In this document: piece after piece, positions 24,600-36,548 of the stretch
Layout of the letters: each line of letters starts with the position of its first letter
How positions within the stretch are numbered: the stretch's first letter is position 1
Source: Xestospongia muta
Taxonomy: Eukaryota > Porifera > Demospongiae > Haplosclerida > Petrosiidae
Direction: 5' to 3'
DNA: 64,000 nucleotides
NCBI GenBank assembly: GCA_963693285.1
Contig: OY848930.1
Location: 124,001 to 188,000 of the forward strand
Position numbers and translations under genes: made by a program
The notes under the pieces: generated by a model
Seen by the model: the letters and a program-made list of their open reading frames with translations, nothing else
Told to the model about the DNA's origin: nothing
Databases searched by the model: none

Positions 24600-26760
24600 G
24601 TTTCATGCAACATCTTCCCTGCATAGGGGAGTCCACTAACACTTCGTGCACGATGCCATTTTGTCAGTATCATAATTTGTACAAATTTTGTATTAGTTTA
24701 TAAAATGTCGTGTCTGCAAATTGACAACTTTTGGGCCTAAACATTTATCTGCTATAATAAAATTCCAAGCACCACTGTGGCTATTTCTACCAATGATGAA
24801 TAATTGGACTGGTGCTCTTTCTAGTATTAAAATGGTCAGGACTTTCATCTTGACAACTAGCTTTTTTCCATGACTTTGTTTTTCTTTGGTTGTTCAGATA
24901 ATGCTTCTTGGTTTGATACAACAGTTGTGAGTCCTATGCCAATTCCTTCTTTAATTCTCTTATCCCTAAGGGAAGTATTCTTTGTGTAAATATAGCCTAT
25001 CCCATTCTATATGTATGTAGATGCTATGAGTACGTGTAGCCTGCATCTACTCTATTATTACGTGTAGCCTGCATCTACTCTTATTACGTGTAGCCTGCAT
25101 CTTCTCTATTATTACGTGTATCTACTTCTACTTGATTTTCAATTCTTGACACACCAAATTCTGATATCTTGGCAACCAATTCATTGGTCAAAAAAATGTT
25201 GTTTGCTGTTGTTTGCTGTCAGAGCATGAACGTTGACTGCATTTTGTATTTGTACATAGAGACCAGTAATGCACAATGATTTGTTTATTTCTGCATTTGT
25301 AAAGTCCTCTCTTAATTTAAATGTTTATTAAGCTAAGCTTTGTGGGTCTCTCTGTCTTGGACACTTTTATATCATATTATTTCTGTGCAATGGCTTCATG
25401 AAGCATTTTCCCTGCATAGGGGAGTCCACTGACACTTCATGCACTATGCCAATTTGTCAGTATCATAATTTGTACAAATTTTGCATAAATTTATAAAATG
25501 TCGTCTGCAAATTGACAACTTTTGGGCCTAAACATTTATCTGCTATAATAAAATTCCAAGCACCACTGTGGCTATTTCTACCAATGATGAATAATTGGAC
25601 TGGTGCTCTTTCTAGTATTAAAATGGTCAGGACTTTGCTCTTTCTAGTATTAAAATGGTCAGGACTTTCATCTTGACAACTAGATTTTTTCCATGACTTT
25701 GTTTTTCTTTGGTTGTTCAGATAATGCTTCTTGGTTTGATACAACAGTTGTGAGTCCTATGCCAATTCCTTCTTTAATTCTCTTATCCCTAAGGAAGTAT
25801 TCTTTGTGTAAATATAGCCTATCCCATTCTATATGTATGTAGATGCTATGAGTACGTGTAGCCTGCATCTACTACTCTTATTACGTGTAGCCTGCATCTT
25901 CTCTATTATTACGTGTATCTACTTCTACTTGATTTTCAATTCTTGACACACCAAATTCTGATATCTTGGCAACTAATTCATTGGTCAAAAAAATGTTGTT
26001 TGCTGTTGTTTGCTGTCAGAGCATGAACGTTGACTGCATTTTGTATTTGTACATAGAGACCAGTAATGCACAATGATTTGTTTATTTCTGCATTTGTAAA
26101 GTCCTCCCTTAATTTAAATGTTTATTAAGCTAAGCTTTGTGGGTCTCTCTGTCTTGGACACTTTTATATCATATTATTCCTGTGCAATGGCTTCATGAAA
26201 CAATTTTCCCTGCATAGGGGAGTCCACTGACACTTCGTGCACTACGCCAATTTGTCAGTATCATAATTTGTACAAATTTTGTATAAATTTATAAAATGTC
26301 GTGTCTACAAATTGACAACTTTTGGGCCTAAGCATTTATCTGCTATAATAAAATTCCAAGCGCCACTGTGGCTATTTCTACCAATGATGAATAATTGGAC
26401 TGGTGCTCTTTCTAGTATTAAAATGGTCAGGACTTACATCTTGACAACTAGCTTTTTTCCATGACTTTGTTTTTCTTTGGTTGTTCAGATAATGCTTCTT
26501 GATTTGATACAACAGTTGAGTCCTATGCCAATTCCTTCTTTAAAATTCTCTCTTATCCCTAAGGGGGAAGTATTCTTTGTGTAAATATAGTCTATCCCAT
26601 TCTATATGTATGTAGATGCTATGAGTACGTGTAGCCTGCATCTTCTCTATTATGTGTAGCCTGCATCTTCTCCATTATTACGTGTAGCCTACATTTTCTC
26701 TATTATTACGTGGTGTAGCCTACCCCTATTCTATGTGTAAATATAACCTGCCATAAAATA
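24600..26760. repeat. Triplicated ~795 bp unit with kinase fragments
   Basis: The same sequence starts near 24600, 25394 and 26192 (GCATAGGGG anchors at 24621, 25414 and 26212, spacing 793 and 798). The third copy ends near 26720. Copies are ~97% alike. On the minus strand, units one and two contain LTNELVAKISEFGVSRIEN, the kinase DFG-region motif (I-S-E-F-G), at ~25210-25130 and ~25990-25910. Each unit also carries an internal TACGTGTAGCCTGCATCT repeat in varying number. An open minus-strand frame at 25463-25744 has no recognised domain. Confidence 0.8.
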
Positions 26761-27179
26761 GTCATCCTTTCTATTGTGTATCCTTTCTATTGTATATAGT
26801 CATACACTTGGCTAATAATCAATTCAGTGCATTTTGCACAAAATTTTTAATTGAATGAGTGAAATATACGAAGAACTGGCAGTCTTAAAAGCACTTATAT
26901 CAAGTACAAGCACCTCAAAGCACTTCCAAAAGCGTGCTTAAAATGATATAAGCACAATTACTTGAGTGATTGCCCCATGTTAAATATACAACGCATGAAT
27001 CAGCATGTCTTGGCTCAAAAACTCAAGCAGACAGCAACCTTTTTCTATAGAATAAGTGCTGTAATGTGATGTAAGGGAGTTAAAACTAGACAGCAACTAT
27101 GATGTTTCTATTCTCTTTATGGGTTATTTGTTACTTTGTAATTGATAAACTTGTATGATTTATTTATTTCTATTTTTAG

Positions 27180-27800
27180 GTATATGGTTGTTTAATAGAT
27201 ACATATCTTCAAGTTTATGAAGTCAGTGTAAGTGGACTCATCCTAAACCCTTATTGGGATCAATCTATCAACTCGAACTCAATTACCTACGTTGGCGATG
27301 GAATTACTTCCTTAAACACTAACACAGTGGTTAGAGACTGAACAATCTGTTCCTATTCAGTTCAAATATGCCATCTTGTTAGATGTTGCATATGGAGTCA
27401 ACTTTTTACATAAGCATTATACATCGTGATCTGACAGCAAACATACTTTTGATTAATGAATTGGTTGCCAAAATCTCAGTCTTTGGTGTGTCAAGAATTG
27501 AAAATTGACAAGTCCTTTAACAGCCGCACCTGGCAATGCAACCATAATGCCTCCAGAAGCATTGATATCTCAAAATTATGACATCAAAGTTGTTGTTTTC
27601 ATATGGGTGTATTGGCACATTAACTAACAAGTGGCCTATTCTTAATGATTAATCCATACGATCTGAATGATCTGAATTCGGATTTTCCAGTAGGGTATCT
27701 GAATTGGAGAGGAGATCCCATTTCACTTCTCTAATGAGTTTGCCTGGACAATAATCCAGAGAAGTGACCTATGATGATGTCATTAAAACTGTCACTCAAA
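27180..27800 (+). pseudogene. Protein-kinase pseudogene
   Basis: Frames on the plus strand read MELLP-stop-TLTQWLETEQSV, then AILLDVAYGVNFLHKHY (helix E region), IHRDLTANILLI (catalytic HRD loop) and VAKISVFGVSRIEN (DFG region, with Asp replaced by Val). After further breaks come SYGCIGTLTNKWP and the C-lobe end (27690-27800). Several stops and frameshifts make it dead. It is homologous to the minus-strand fragments at 22940-26040. Nothing else coding is evident between 27800 and 28436. Confidence 0.75.
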
Positions 27801-28436
27801 AGTGAGTCTATAACATCTGATAACACTACAATATTTTAATACCTAAGTAAGTTTAAAATAATTATCTTGTTCGTATTGACATTTGTCCAGTTGGGACATT
27901 TACTTCCTTGGTGACAGTCCTGATAAGATAATGTTAAAATATTATATGATGTATTTGTTTGATGTTTTTGCTGTTTACTGATGTTGTTGTTGTTGTTATT
28001 GTTGTTGTACTTTGTTTGGTGACTAGTGTTTTACTTTCAGTTGCAGAGTTTACAAATAAACAATTCTGGATCAGGACTTGGACAACCAGTATATATTGGT
28101 CACTGTCAGATCACAATTTAATGAACTATGTTACTACTGTACAATTTACATATATATTATTTAACAATTTATATAATATTCTCAAACAAAATTGTATTTT
28201 ATGTTCTCTCTCTTTAACAAATAATTAATTCTTTGAAAGAATGAATAACTTTAATAATTTATAATAATAACATTTTATTGTTATCATCTGAAAAACAGTC
28301 ACTTTCTCTGATACTGTCTATGGTCGTATAATGTCAGCTCCAATAGACGTGGGCGTGACTCCAATGTGTCCATAAGTTTGTGCTTTATTTAGAAGCAAAC
28401 TATTAGGAGGGAGGTTTGAAAGATCAGCTGACAAAT

Positions 28437-31400
28437 ATGACAAGCTCTCGAGGACTGTTAGGTATATATTAACAATGGATGCATATAGTAGAAAATGGAT
28501 GGATAAATTTAATTCATAGTTTATAAATGGACACGTAGTTTATACAATGATACATGTAACAGATCGTCTCCGCTTTGTAAAGGAGAAAGATAAAACAATT
28601 GATGGAGTAACGTTACAAGCTGTACAGGTATTATATCTATTGTAATACAAAGTTGTCTATATAATATTGTAATATATTTTAGTCTCTGGAAAGTGTGGGA
28701 TATGAAGTGAAGTGGGTGTGGTCTGATGACGTTCAAAGTGATCCTATTGATAAAAATGTCATTTACGTTTTGGAAGTATTTGATACCTCGTTATTTCATA
28801 AATTAGCAGGAAAAACAAGGTATAAATAAATTATTTAATATTTAATAACCCCACCCCCTCTTCAGAGTGATTGGACCAATGGTTATAATATCTCATCTTG
28901 CTAATAATTGGGTATGTCCCTAATAATAATTACTAATTATCTCATATATCTATAGCCCCTCCCAGCTAGTCGTAAACCTGTTTATACAATGTGTATGCAT
29001 GGAATAACTGCATGTTGTACACAGATTGGAGCAAGAGAGAACAGGGTTAGACTCCTTTAATAATCATTAATTATTAAAATATATTTTTATTAATAGATTC
29101 GTATTCTTGAGCTTGTTGAGCTGATGGGAGGAAAAACGAGTGGAAATTTTACTCGTCACGTTAGTCCAATAAACTCATTATTTATTCATTAATTTGTCTC
29201 CTAGGTAACACATTTAATAGCTGGTCAAGTTGGTAGTACTAAATATAAAGTGAGACAGCCCCTATTTATTTATTAGTATAATTATTAATTAATGTAATTA
29301 TTAGGTTGCTCGATCTCTTAATACTCCAGTCCTTCAATCATCGTGGGTGGAGTTCTGTTGGGAGAAAGGACGTGGGAAATCCTTTCATGCAACTGATAAA
29401 GAAATTGTACGATACATTGTTTATAATCTCACAAGTCTGCTATTAATCCATTTACTTTTTATCCATCTATCAATCCATATTTCATTTGATAGACAAAGTT
29501 TTTTTATTTTTTAGATATCGTCACATCAATGTCCTCCATTATCAGGGTGTGTTATTACAAGTACTGGGTTTAGTACAGAAGAGAGATCAAGAATCCAGTC
29601 ACTAGTCACTCAACATGGAGCACAATACACAGGACAATTGGCTAAAGATAAATGCACTCATCTCATTGTAGGCAATAAAAATTGTAAGTAACTATCAAAT
29701 ATGAATTAGATTTAATACAATTTTATAATTTATTAGCTGATAAATATCACTATGCCTGTCAATGGCATGTTCTTTGTGTGACTTATCAATGGATTTATAA
29801 AAGTATTGAGACTGGGTATTGTCAAGATGAGGAGCAGTATGCTATTGAATGTGTTGAGGAAAAGAGAGGGTCTTCTGATGGAAAGCCCAAAGAAATGGTT
29901 GAAGATAAAGTGGTAGACAATGTGTTATGTAATATTGAAGGAGATCAAATTGAAGTTGAACCTAATGTTCGTAAAAGGTAATTGAATTGAAATGTAAGTA
30001 TGGAATTATTGGAGTGGAAATATGTAAATTAAAAATTGAGAATTTGGACCATGGTCAAGAGCCAAAAATTGAGAATTTGGTCCACGTCACAAAATCACTT
30101 GAATTTTTTTATGATGATAGCTATATAGGTCCTTGTTAAGTGACATTAGTATTACTGCTCTAAAATGTAGCATTATCCTTTTAAAAATGTTTATATAATG
30201 CCCTTTGTTCTACTAGTAAATGTACATGTAAATTAATGAATTCATTTTTGTTTTTTACTGACTTTAACAACATTTCTAAGCACAAACAATTATTCTACTT
30301 AACAAGGACCTATATAGCTATCATCATAAAAAATTCGAAGCAATTTCATTTTTTTGCCATTTTTGGCTCGAGACCATGGACTATAGTCCATGGTCTCGAG
30401 CCAAAAATTGAGAATTTGGTCCACATCACAAAATCACTTGAATTTTTTTATGATGATAGCTATATAGGTCCTTGTTAAGTGACATTAGTATTACTGCTCT
30501 AAAATGTAGCATTATCTTTTTAAAAATGTTTATATCATCCCCTTTATTCTACTAGTAAATGTACATGTAAATTAATGAATTCATTTTTGTTTTTTACTGA
30601 CTTTAACAACATTTCTAAGCACAAACAATTATTCTACTTAACAAGGACCTATATAGCTATCATCATAAAAAATTCGAAGCAATTTCATTTTTTTGCCATT
30701 TTTGGCTCGAGACCATGGACTATAGTCCATGGTCTCGAGCCAAAAATTGAGAATTTGGTCCACATCACAAAATCACTTGAATTTTTTTATGATGATAGCT
30801 ATATAGGTCCTTGTTAAGTGACATTAGTATTACTGCTCTAAAATGTAGCATTATCTTTTTAAAAATGTTTATATCATCCCCTTTATTCTACTAGTAAATG
30901 TACATGTAAATTAATGAATTCATTTTTGTTTTTTACTGACTTTAACAACATTTCTAAGCACAAACAATTATTCTACTTAACAAGGACCTATATAGCTATC
31001 ATCATAAAAAATTCGAAGCAATTTCATTTTTTTGCCATTTTTGGCTCGAGACCATGGACTATAGTCCATGGTCTCGAGCCAAAAATTGAGAATTTGGTCC
31101 ACATCACAAAATCACTTGAATTTTTTTATGATGATAGCTATATAGGTCCTTGTTAAGTGACATTAGTATTACTGCTCTAAAATGTAGCATTATCTTTTTA
31201 AAAATGTTTATATCATCCCCTTTATTCTACTAGTAAATGTACATGTAAATTAATGAATTCATTTTTGTTTTTTACTGACTTTAACAACATTTCTAAGCAC
31301 AAACAATTATTCTACTTAACAAGGACCTATATAGCTATCATCATAAAAAATTCGAAGCAATTTCATTTTTTTGCCATTTTTGGCTCGAGACCATGGACTA

Positions 31401-34400
31401 TAGTCCATGGTCTCGAGCCAAAAATTGAGAATTTGGTCCACATCACAAAATCACTTGAGTTTTTTTATGATGATAGCTATATAGGTCCTTGTTAAGTGAC
31501 ATTAGTATTACTGCTCTAAAATGTAGCATTATCTTTTTAAAAATGTTTATATCATCCCCTTTATTCTACTAGTAAATGTACATACTTTTAAGAACATTTC
31601 TGAGCACAAACAATTACTCTATTTAACATAGACTTGTATAGCTATTGAAAATTTTGAAGTGATTTTATTACGTATCATCTTAGGGCATTTTTAGGTTTGA
31701 GACTATGGTCTGAATTAAAACCATTTGCTCATGTCACTAATTGACTAGCTTCATAAAAATTGAAGTTATTAATATAAAAGTATAGGAATGTTATTATTGG
31801 AATGGAAATTCAGGAATGGAAGTATTAGTACTGCCTAATAGAATGAAATTATCAGAATGGATTATAGATTTCTTTATAGACATGCAGGTCCTTTAAATAA
31901 TCAACCAAAGAAACAAAGAAAATTTGATGATGATGATCTTGATGATGATACTTTATTAACTCAATATCAAAATGGTAATAATATCATTAATAATTTATTA
32001 TTAAGGAGCTCTCTCTTCAGCTGAAATGCCTCAATTACCACCAATAAATAAAAGTGGATTATTTTCAAATAAAATATTCTCTATCAATGAAGTAGTCACA
32101 TCTCAAAGTAGAGAGGCTATTGCTTCAGAAATTAAGAAACATGGAGGTTTGTCTTTAATTATTAATACTTAACTCCACCCCTTAATTAGGAGTAGTTGTA
32201 CCTGCTACTTCGTCATGTGACTATCACATTGTCTCGCTGTCACGCCCACCTAATATTCCCTCTATTTCATGCAATATTGTGACAATGATTTGGTTAGAGC
32301 ATTGTCTAGCTGCTAATACCCTCCTCGATTGCTCCTCCCATTTCTTGTTTCAACCATTGCCTGTTACTATTAATAGTACTACCTTGGAGGGATGTGTCTT
32401 AACAATTAGGTCAGTGTGATGTCATAGACCTCAATACTATATTTAGTAACATTTTCTATTTTAGTCAATTTGAAGGACTTGAGAGAGAGCATTTAGTATG
32501 TTTGAGCAAAAAGCTAGGAGCAATGTAAGTATGACATCATATTTACCATTTCTATAAATAGTAACATTTTATTATTATAACTATTTTTAGAGTACAAGAT
32601 TGTTTTGCTCGCTATCCCAGTGGTGATCTATTAGCATCTACTCACCTTGTTCTTAAAAAACCTGAAGGAGAAAAATACACTTGTGCTGTGACGTGGGGAG
32701 TACCTGCTGTCTCTGATAGGTGGGTGTGGCTTTGTATATCATGTGACAATCATGTGATTAGTTTTCTAGGTGGGTGTTTACATGTGCAAGTACACAAACA
32801 ATAGTACCTGTTGATGAGTACCTTGTATCAGAAGCTCCACCCATCACTAATGAACCAAATATTGGTATAGATGGAGTTAGTGAAGAGGAATGCTCCTTAA
32901 TCAAGACACCTTTACGATCTTTTCATCCTAATTTTGACATTGAAGTGAGTCACTACTGCAGAAAAATGAGAAATAACTTTAAAATTTATTTCAGAGTGCT
33001 CTACATGATCTTCCTATGGACCATACTGTAACTGGACCTAACACAGTAAGTACTTTATCTCCTCTATGCACACACACACACACACACACACACAATGATA
33101 TGTTATTCTCCACTAGCAACTAGCTAATATATTTCAAGAGAACATTGAACATGCTTTAAAGACAGTATCTGAGGCAGAAAATGAGGTATATCTCTATACA
33201 TTATAACAACTCATAATATTGTTTATTGTAGTCTGAAAAAAGGAGAGAGGTGTTAAACGATGTAGTTATTTTTGTACATAAGAAATTGACAACTCAACAA
33301 AGTACATAATAAGGGCCTTGATTAATTTAATTAACTATTAATTAACAGGAGAGCTGCATCGATTAGTGAAATCATTAGGGGGTAATTGGAGAATGGGGTT
33401 TACTTCCGAGTGTACTCATATTGTCTTCCAAGTATGTCAAGTTTCTATCACTTATTTTTTATCCTTTATTTAGGGTAAATTATCGGAGATCCTTCGTGAT
33501 AAGCAACTTCAAACAGCTCAAGACAATGGCACTAGTATCGTTAGTCCTCATTGGTTGTGGGCGGTGAGCCTCATGAATATCATTATAATAATTATAACAC
33601 TCTAGTGTTCTAATAGTGGATATAAAGAGGAGGAGTCACTTTACCCCTGTAATTATAATCCTAATAAAGTATTAGTAAGTAATATATTTACTTGTTGTAA
33701 TGGAGTATGTGTGTAGCCTATTCTATCACAGAAAGTGACCACATCACCAATTAAAGAGATGGAGAAGAAAGAAAAACTGGAAGAGATAAAGGGAGATGAT
33801 ATGGAGGAGATTAAGGACAATGATAATGAGGATGATAATGTGGGTGGAGCTGAAGAGGGGGAGGAGCTAGAGGAAGCAGATGACAACAAAGAGAACAATA
33901 AAACAGATACAGTTCAATCATCTAGTTCTCTTTTAAGACAACAAATTGAGGAAATTATAAAAACGACAGGAATGTAATGATCTAATATATTATTGTATTA
34001 AATTACTAAGTAATTATAGGGACCAGGTCACTAAACAGAGTAGACGTCAGTTGCAAAGTCAGTAATATATTTAATTATTATTATAATGATTCAATATTGT
34101 AGGAGCCCCAGATTTTAAATCTTTTAAGGTACAATTATCCATTTAATATTATACTAATTATCTGTTATTATATTAATCATCTAATTATTATATTAATTAT
34201 CTTATTATTATAGGAGAAAGAGCTTTTGTCACCCAAAAGAAAACCAAAAAGATTTAATAAATTACGAGGTTTATTACATCACATGATTATCACATGATAT
34301 AACTTGTCTCTAGGCTCACCACCATGTGATAGTCATGTGACTGACTCACAGTTAATGACAGTAACATATGATGATGTCGACTGTCAGCAAGAACAAGAAC

Positions 34401-35956
34401 TTTTAGCATTTATAAGACAGTAAGTGACATATAGAGAAATAGTAAATTCTGTTACATTATCAGAGCTGCTTCTAGACGAGAGGAGGGGAGTGGTCTTGAT
34501 AAAGTTTCTATTTGTCCCGAAACAGAATATGATAGATCCCATTTATCACCTGATCCACAATCTCGTGATGATGCTGCATCGGAGAAGCCACACCCACAAA
34601 CACCAGAAATGTCGGAAAGAAAAGTTCATAGAACACGTTCTGTGACTCGAGCAACAACTAAAGAACAATTTATTGACATATCTTCTACTCCTGTAGCTCC
34701 GCCCATTGGTCTGCCAATAGTTACTCATATTAAACAAGACACAGCAGGTAATGCTCCTTAATTAATAATTCATTAATTACATAATTAATAGATAAATTAT
34801 CATTATATGAAGAAAACCAAGAAAAAGCAGTAAGTTACTACCACATAGAATATTGGGTTAACTCCTACCAATTAAAGTCTTAATTATTTATTTATTCTCT
34901 CTCATGTAGACCAAACATATTCAACCTAAAGTACTCTTATCATCATTAAATGTTCAAGTAATAGTTTATTACTAATACATGTAGAAATATCTGGTCCTGT
35001 ACTTAATAAAAATAATTTATAAATAATTCATAAATATTAATGTATTATTGTAGGAGAAAGCAGACTTTGGGGCACTGATACAGGAACTGGGCGGAGTTTA
35101 TTTAGAATCTGATCATTTCATTTCTCATTGTACTCATTTGGTTGTTGGGAAATCAAGTCGTACAGAGAAATATCTTGCAGCTTGTGCCTCGGGTAAATGG
35201 ATACTTGGAAAGACATATATGGAGGCTTGTCGAGCTGAAAAGATGTTTGTAGAAGTGAGGAGTGAATGCTTTGTTAATAAATAATTAATTTAATTATAGG
35301 AGGGGCCTTATGAGTGGTCCCCCTCATTTCAACCTCCTGGAAAGAGTGGGCCTTTGGATGAAGCACCGAAAAAATGGAGAGAGAAAATACATAAAAACAA
35401 AATCAATGGAGCTTTTGAAGGTTGGGAGGTTAGTTTGTCATGTGACCATGATGTCATTATGATGTCACATAGGTACTACTACATGTTGAGTCAGCAAAAC
35501 AGAATGGTCTACGTCGATTACTAGAAGCGGGTGGAGCTACTGTAGCCACACCCACTCAAGCAGCATCAGTAGTGTCCACTGGATTATTAACTCATGCATT
35601 TCTCAATGTATTAAAACTACCTAAAGAACCAGAACTGTCTCTTGAGAACTTAGTCAAAAACAATGTACTATGTCTTAGACCAGACTATATAGCAGATTAC
35701 TTACAGAAGGTATGATACTGTAAATTAACCCTTTATTAACTAGTTTATTTCCAGGAGACACCTAGTGACTCTGAACAATTTATATTACCAGGCGCTTTAG
35801 AACTAATGAAATCAAAAGTGCGTTAAATTTTATCTTAAATTATTATACATTAAGAGACCAAAAACAATTTTATTCAAAAGAAACGGTTCAAAATTAGTAG
35901 ATGACATGATGAGTGAGTTCCTGTCATTATTAGCCAATGAAATTAATCACTACTAG
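28437..35956 (+). CDS. TOPBP1: TOPBP1, multi-BRCT checkpoint scaffold
   Basis: A gene of ~25 small exons starting MTSSRGLL at 28437 and ending INHY-stop at 35956. Successive BRCT modules are visible. The N-terminal pair reads [35 protein letters not shown] and [11 protein letters not shown], followed by [29 protein letters not shown] and [20 protein letters not shown]. Middle BRCTs run around 32000-33000. A C-terminal pair begins [18 protein letters not shown]. The last pair has [36 protein letters not shown] and [14 protein letters not shown], then [20 protein letters not shown], which matches human TOPBP1 closely. The ATR-activating region would lie near 34300-34800. Known role: recruits and activates ATR and supports replication initiation. 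One ~1.9 kb intron carries a fold-back tandem array. Confidence 0.93.
30036..31580. repeat. Tandem array of ~339 bp fold-back units in TOPBP1 intron
   Basis: Four full units (starting 30236, 30575, 30914 and 31253) are essentially identical, with a partial unit before them. Each holds a ~182 bp hairpin, from CTTAACAAGG (30298) to CCTTGTTAAG (30479), with arms containing CCTATATAGCTATCATCATA. At its centre is a perfect 50-base palindrome (30359-30408) with GGCTCGAGACCATGG in its left half. An 80-residue frame runs through each unit, but it is a by-product of the repeat with no recognisable domain. Confidence 0.93.
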
Positions 35957-36399
35957 ATGAAGAACAATGTGTGCAAATATGAAATCTCCAAATGCTCTCT
36001 CAGGAGTAATACTTTGAAAATCAGCACGATTTTGTGGATTGGTTTGAATACGCAAACATACTAAAAGAGAAGAAAAACATTAGATCACTTTAAGTAAAGA
36101 GGTGTGGCTCAAGCTATGACTGCCACACCTACTTTTGTTGCAAGACAAAAGATACTAATATACAGCAAATATTGGTGCATACCTCCTAAAACAAAAGAAC
36201 CAATAGTTGATATAAATCCTGCAAGAAAAGAATTAAATGGAAATGTCCCCACAAGACAGCAGTACAGAAATTGAACAATTCCAGTCATCATGATATATCC
36301 TAAGTAAGCATCAACTAGTTTTAATTTCCTTGGAGTCTCATCTCTATAGCTCGTCCATAGCTCCTTTAAAACACTAAAAAATCCCTCAGCAGCACTCAT
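35930..36399 (-). CDS. DAD1: DAD1, oligosaccharyltransferase subunit
   Basis: Two exons (36183-36399, 35930-36060), 115 residues, the size of DAD1. [20 protein letters not shown] and [19 protein letters not shown] are the first membrane segments. [20 protein letters not shown] and [20 protein letters not shown] are near-verbatim family motifs. It is a small ER membrane subunit of the N-glycan oligosaccharyltransferase. Its last 27 coding bases overlap the last coding bases of TOPBP1 on the other strand. It is head-to-head with the CSPP1-like gene (149 bases apart). Confidence 0.95.
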
Positions 36400-36548
36400 C
36401 TCACCAGCATATGGTCAGTCCAGTATATCTCCGTATATTAACTATTAGTATTATTCAGTATATTTCTGTATATTGTTAGTATACTATGACCACACCCCTG
36501 TTCATATGGTAACATTATTGGAAATAAACAGACACGTTGTGGTTAGAT
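36400..36548. promoter_or_regulatory. Bidirectional promoter DAD1 / CSPP1-like, with repeated TATA-CCGTATA motifs
   Basis: 149 bases between start codons. It contains AGTATATCTCCGTATATTAAC and, 33 bases on, AGTATATTTCTGTATATTG, followed by AGTATACT. Related CTCCGTA motifs occur in the TMEM70/MGM101 and BOP1/RNMT intergenic spaces. Confidence 0.45.

Noticed and set aside
27959..28228. Hydrophobic plus-strand frame with a Val-rich start
   Set aside because: Starts in a GTT repeat, has no recognised motif and no flanking exons. Chance frame in AT-rich DNA.
30236..31495. Four identical 80-residue frames ([12 protein letters not shown]...) as a repeated gene family
   Set aside because: They cross the hairpin of a tandem repeat inside a TOPBP1 intron, have no recognisable domain, and owe their identity to repeat amplification rather than coding constraint.
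30036..31580. CRISPR-like array from regular 339 bp spacing
   Set aside because: The units are contiguous with no unique spacers, the host is a eukaryote, and no cas genes are present. It is a fold-back tandem repeat.
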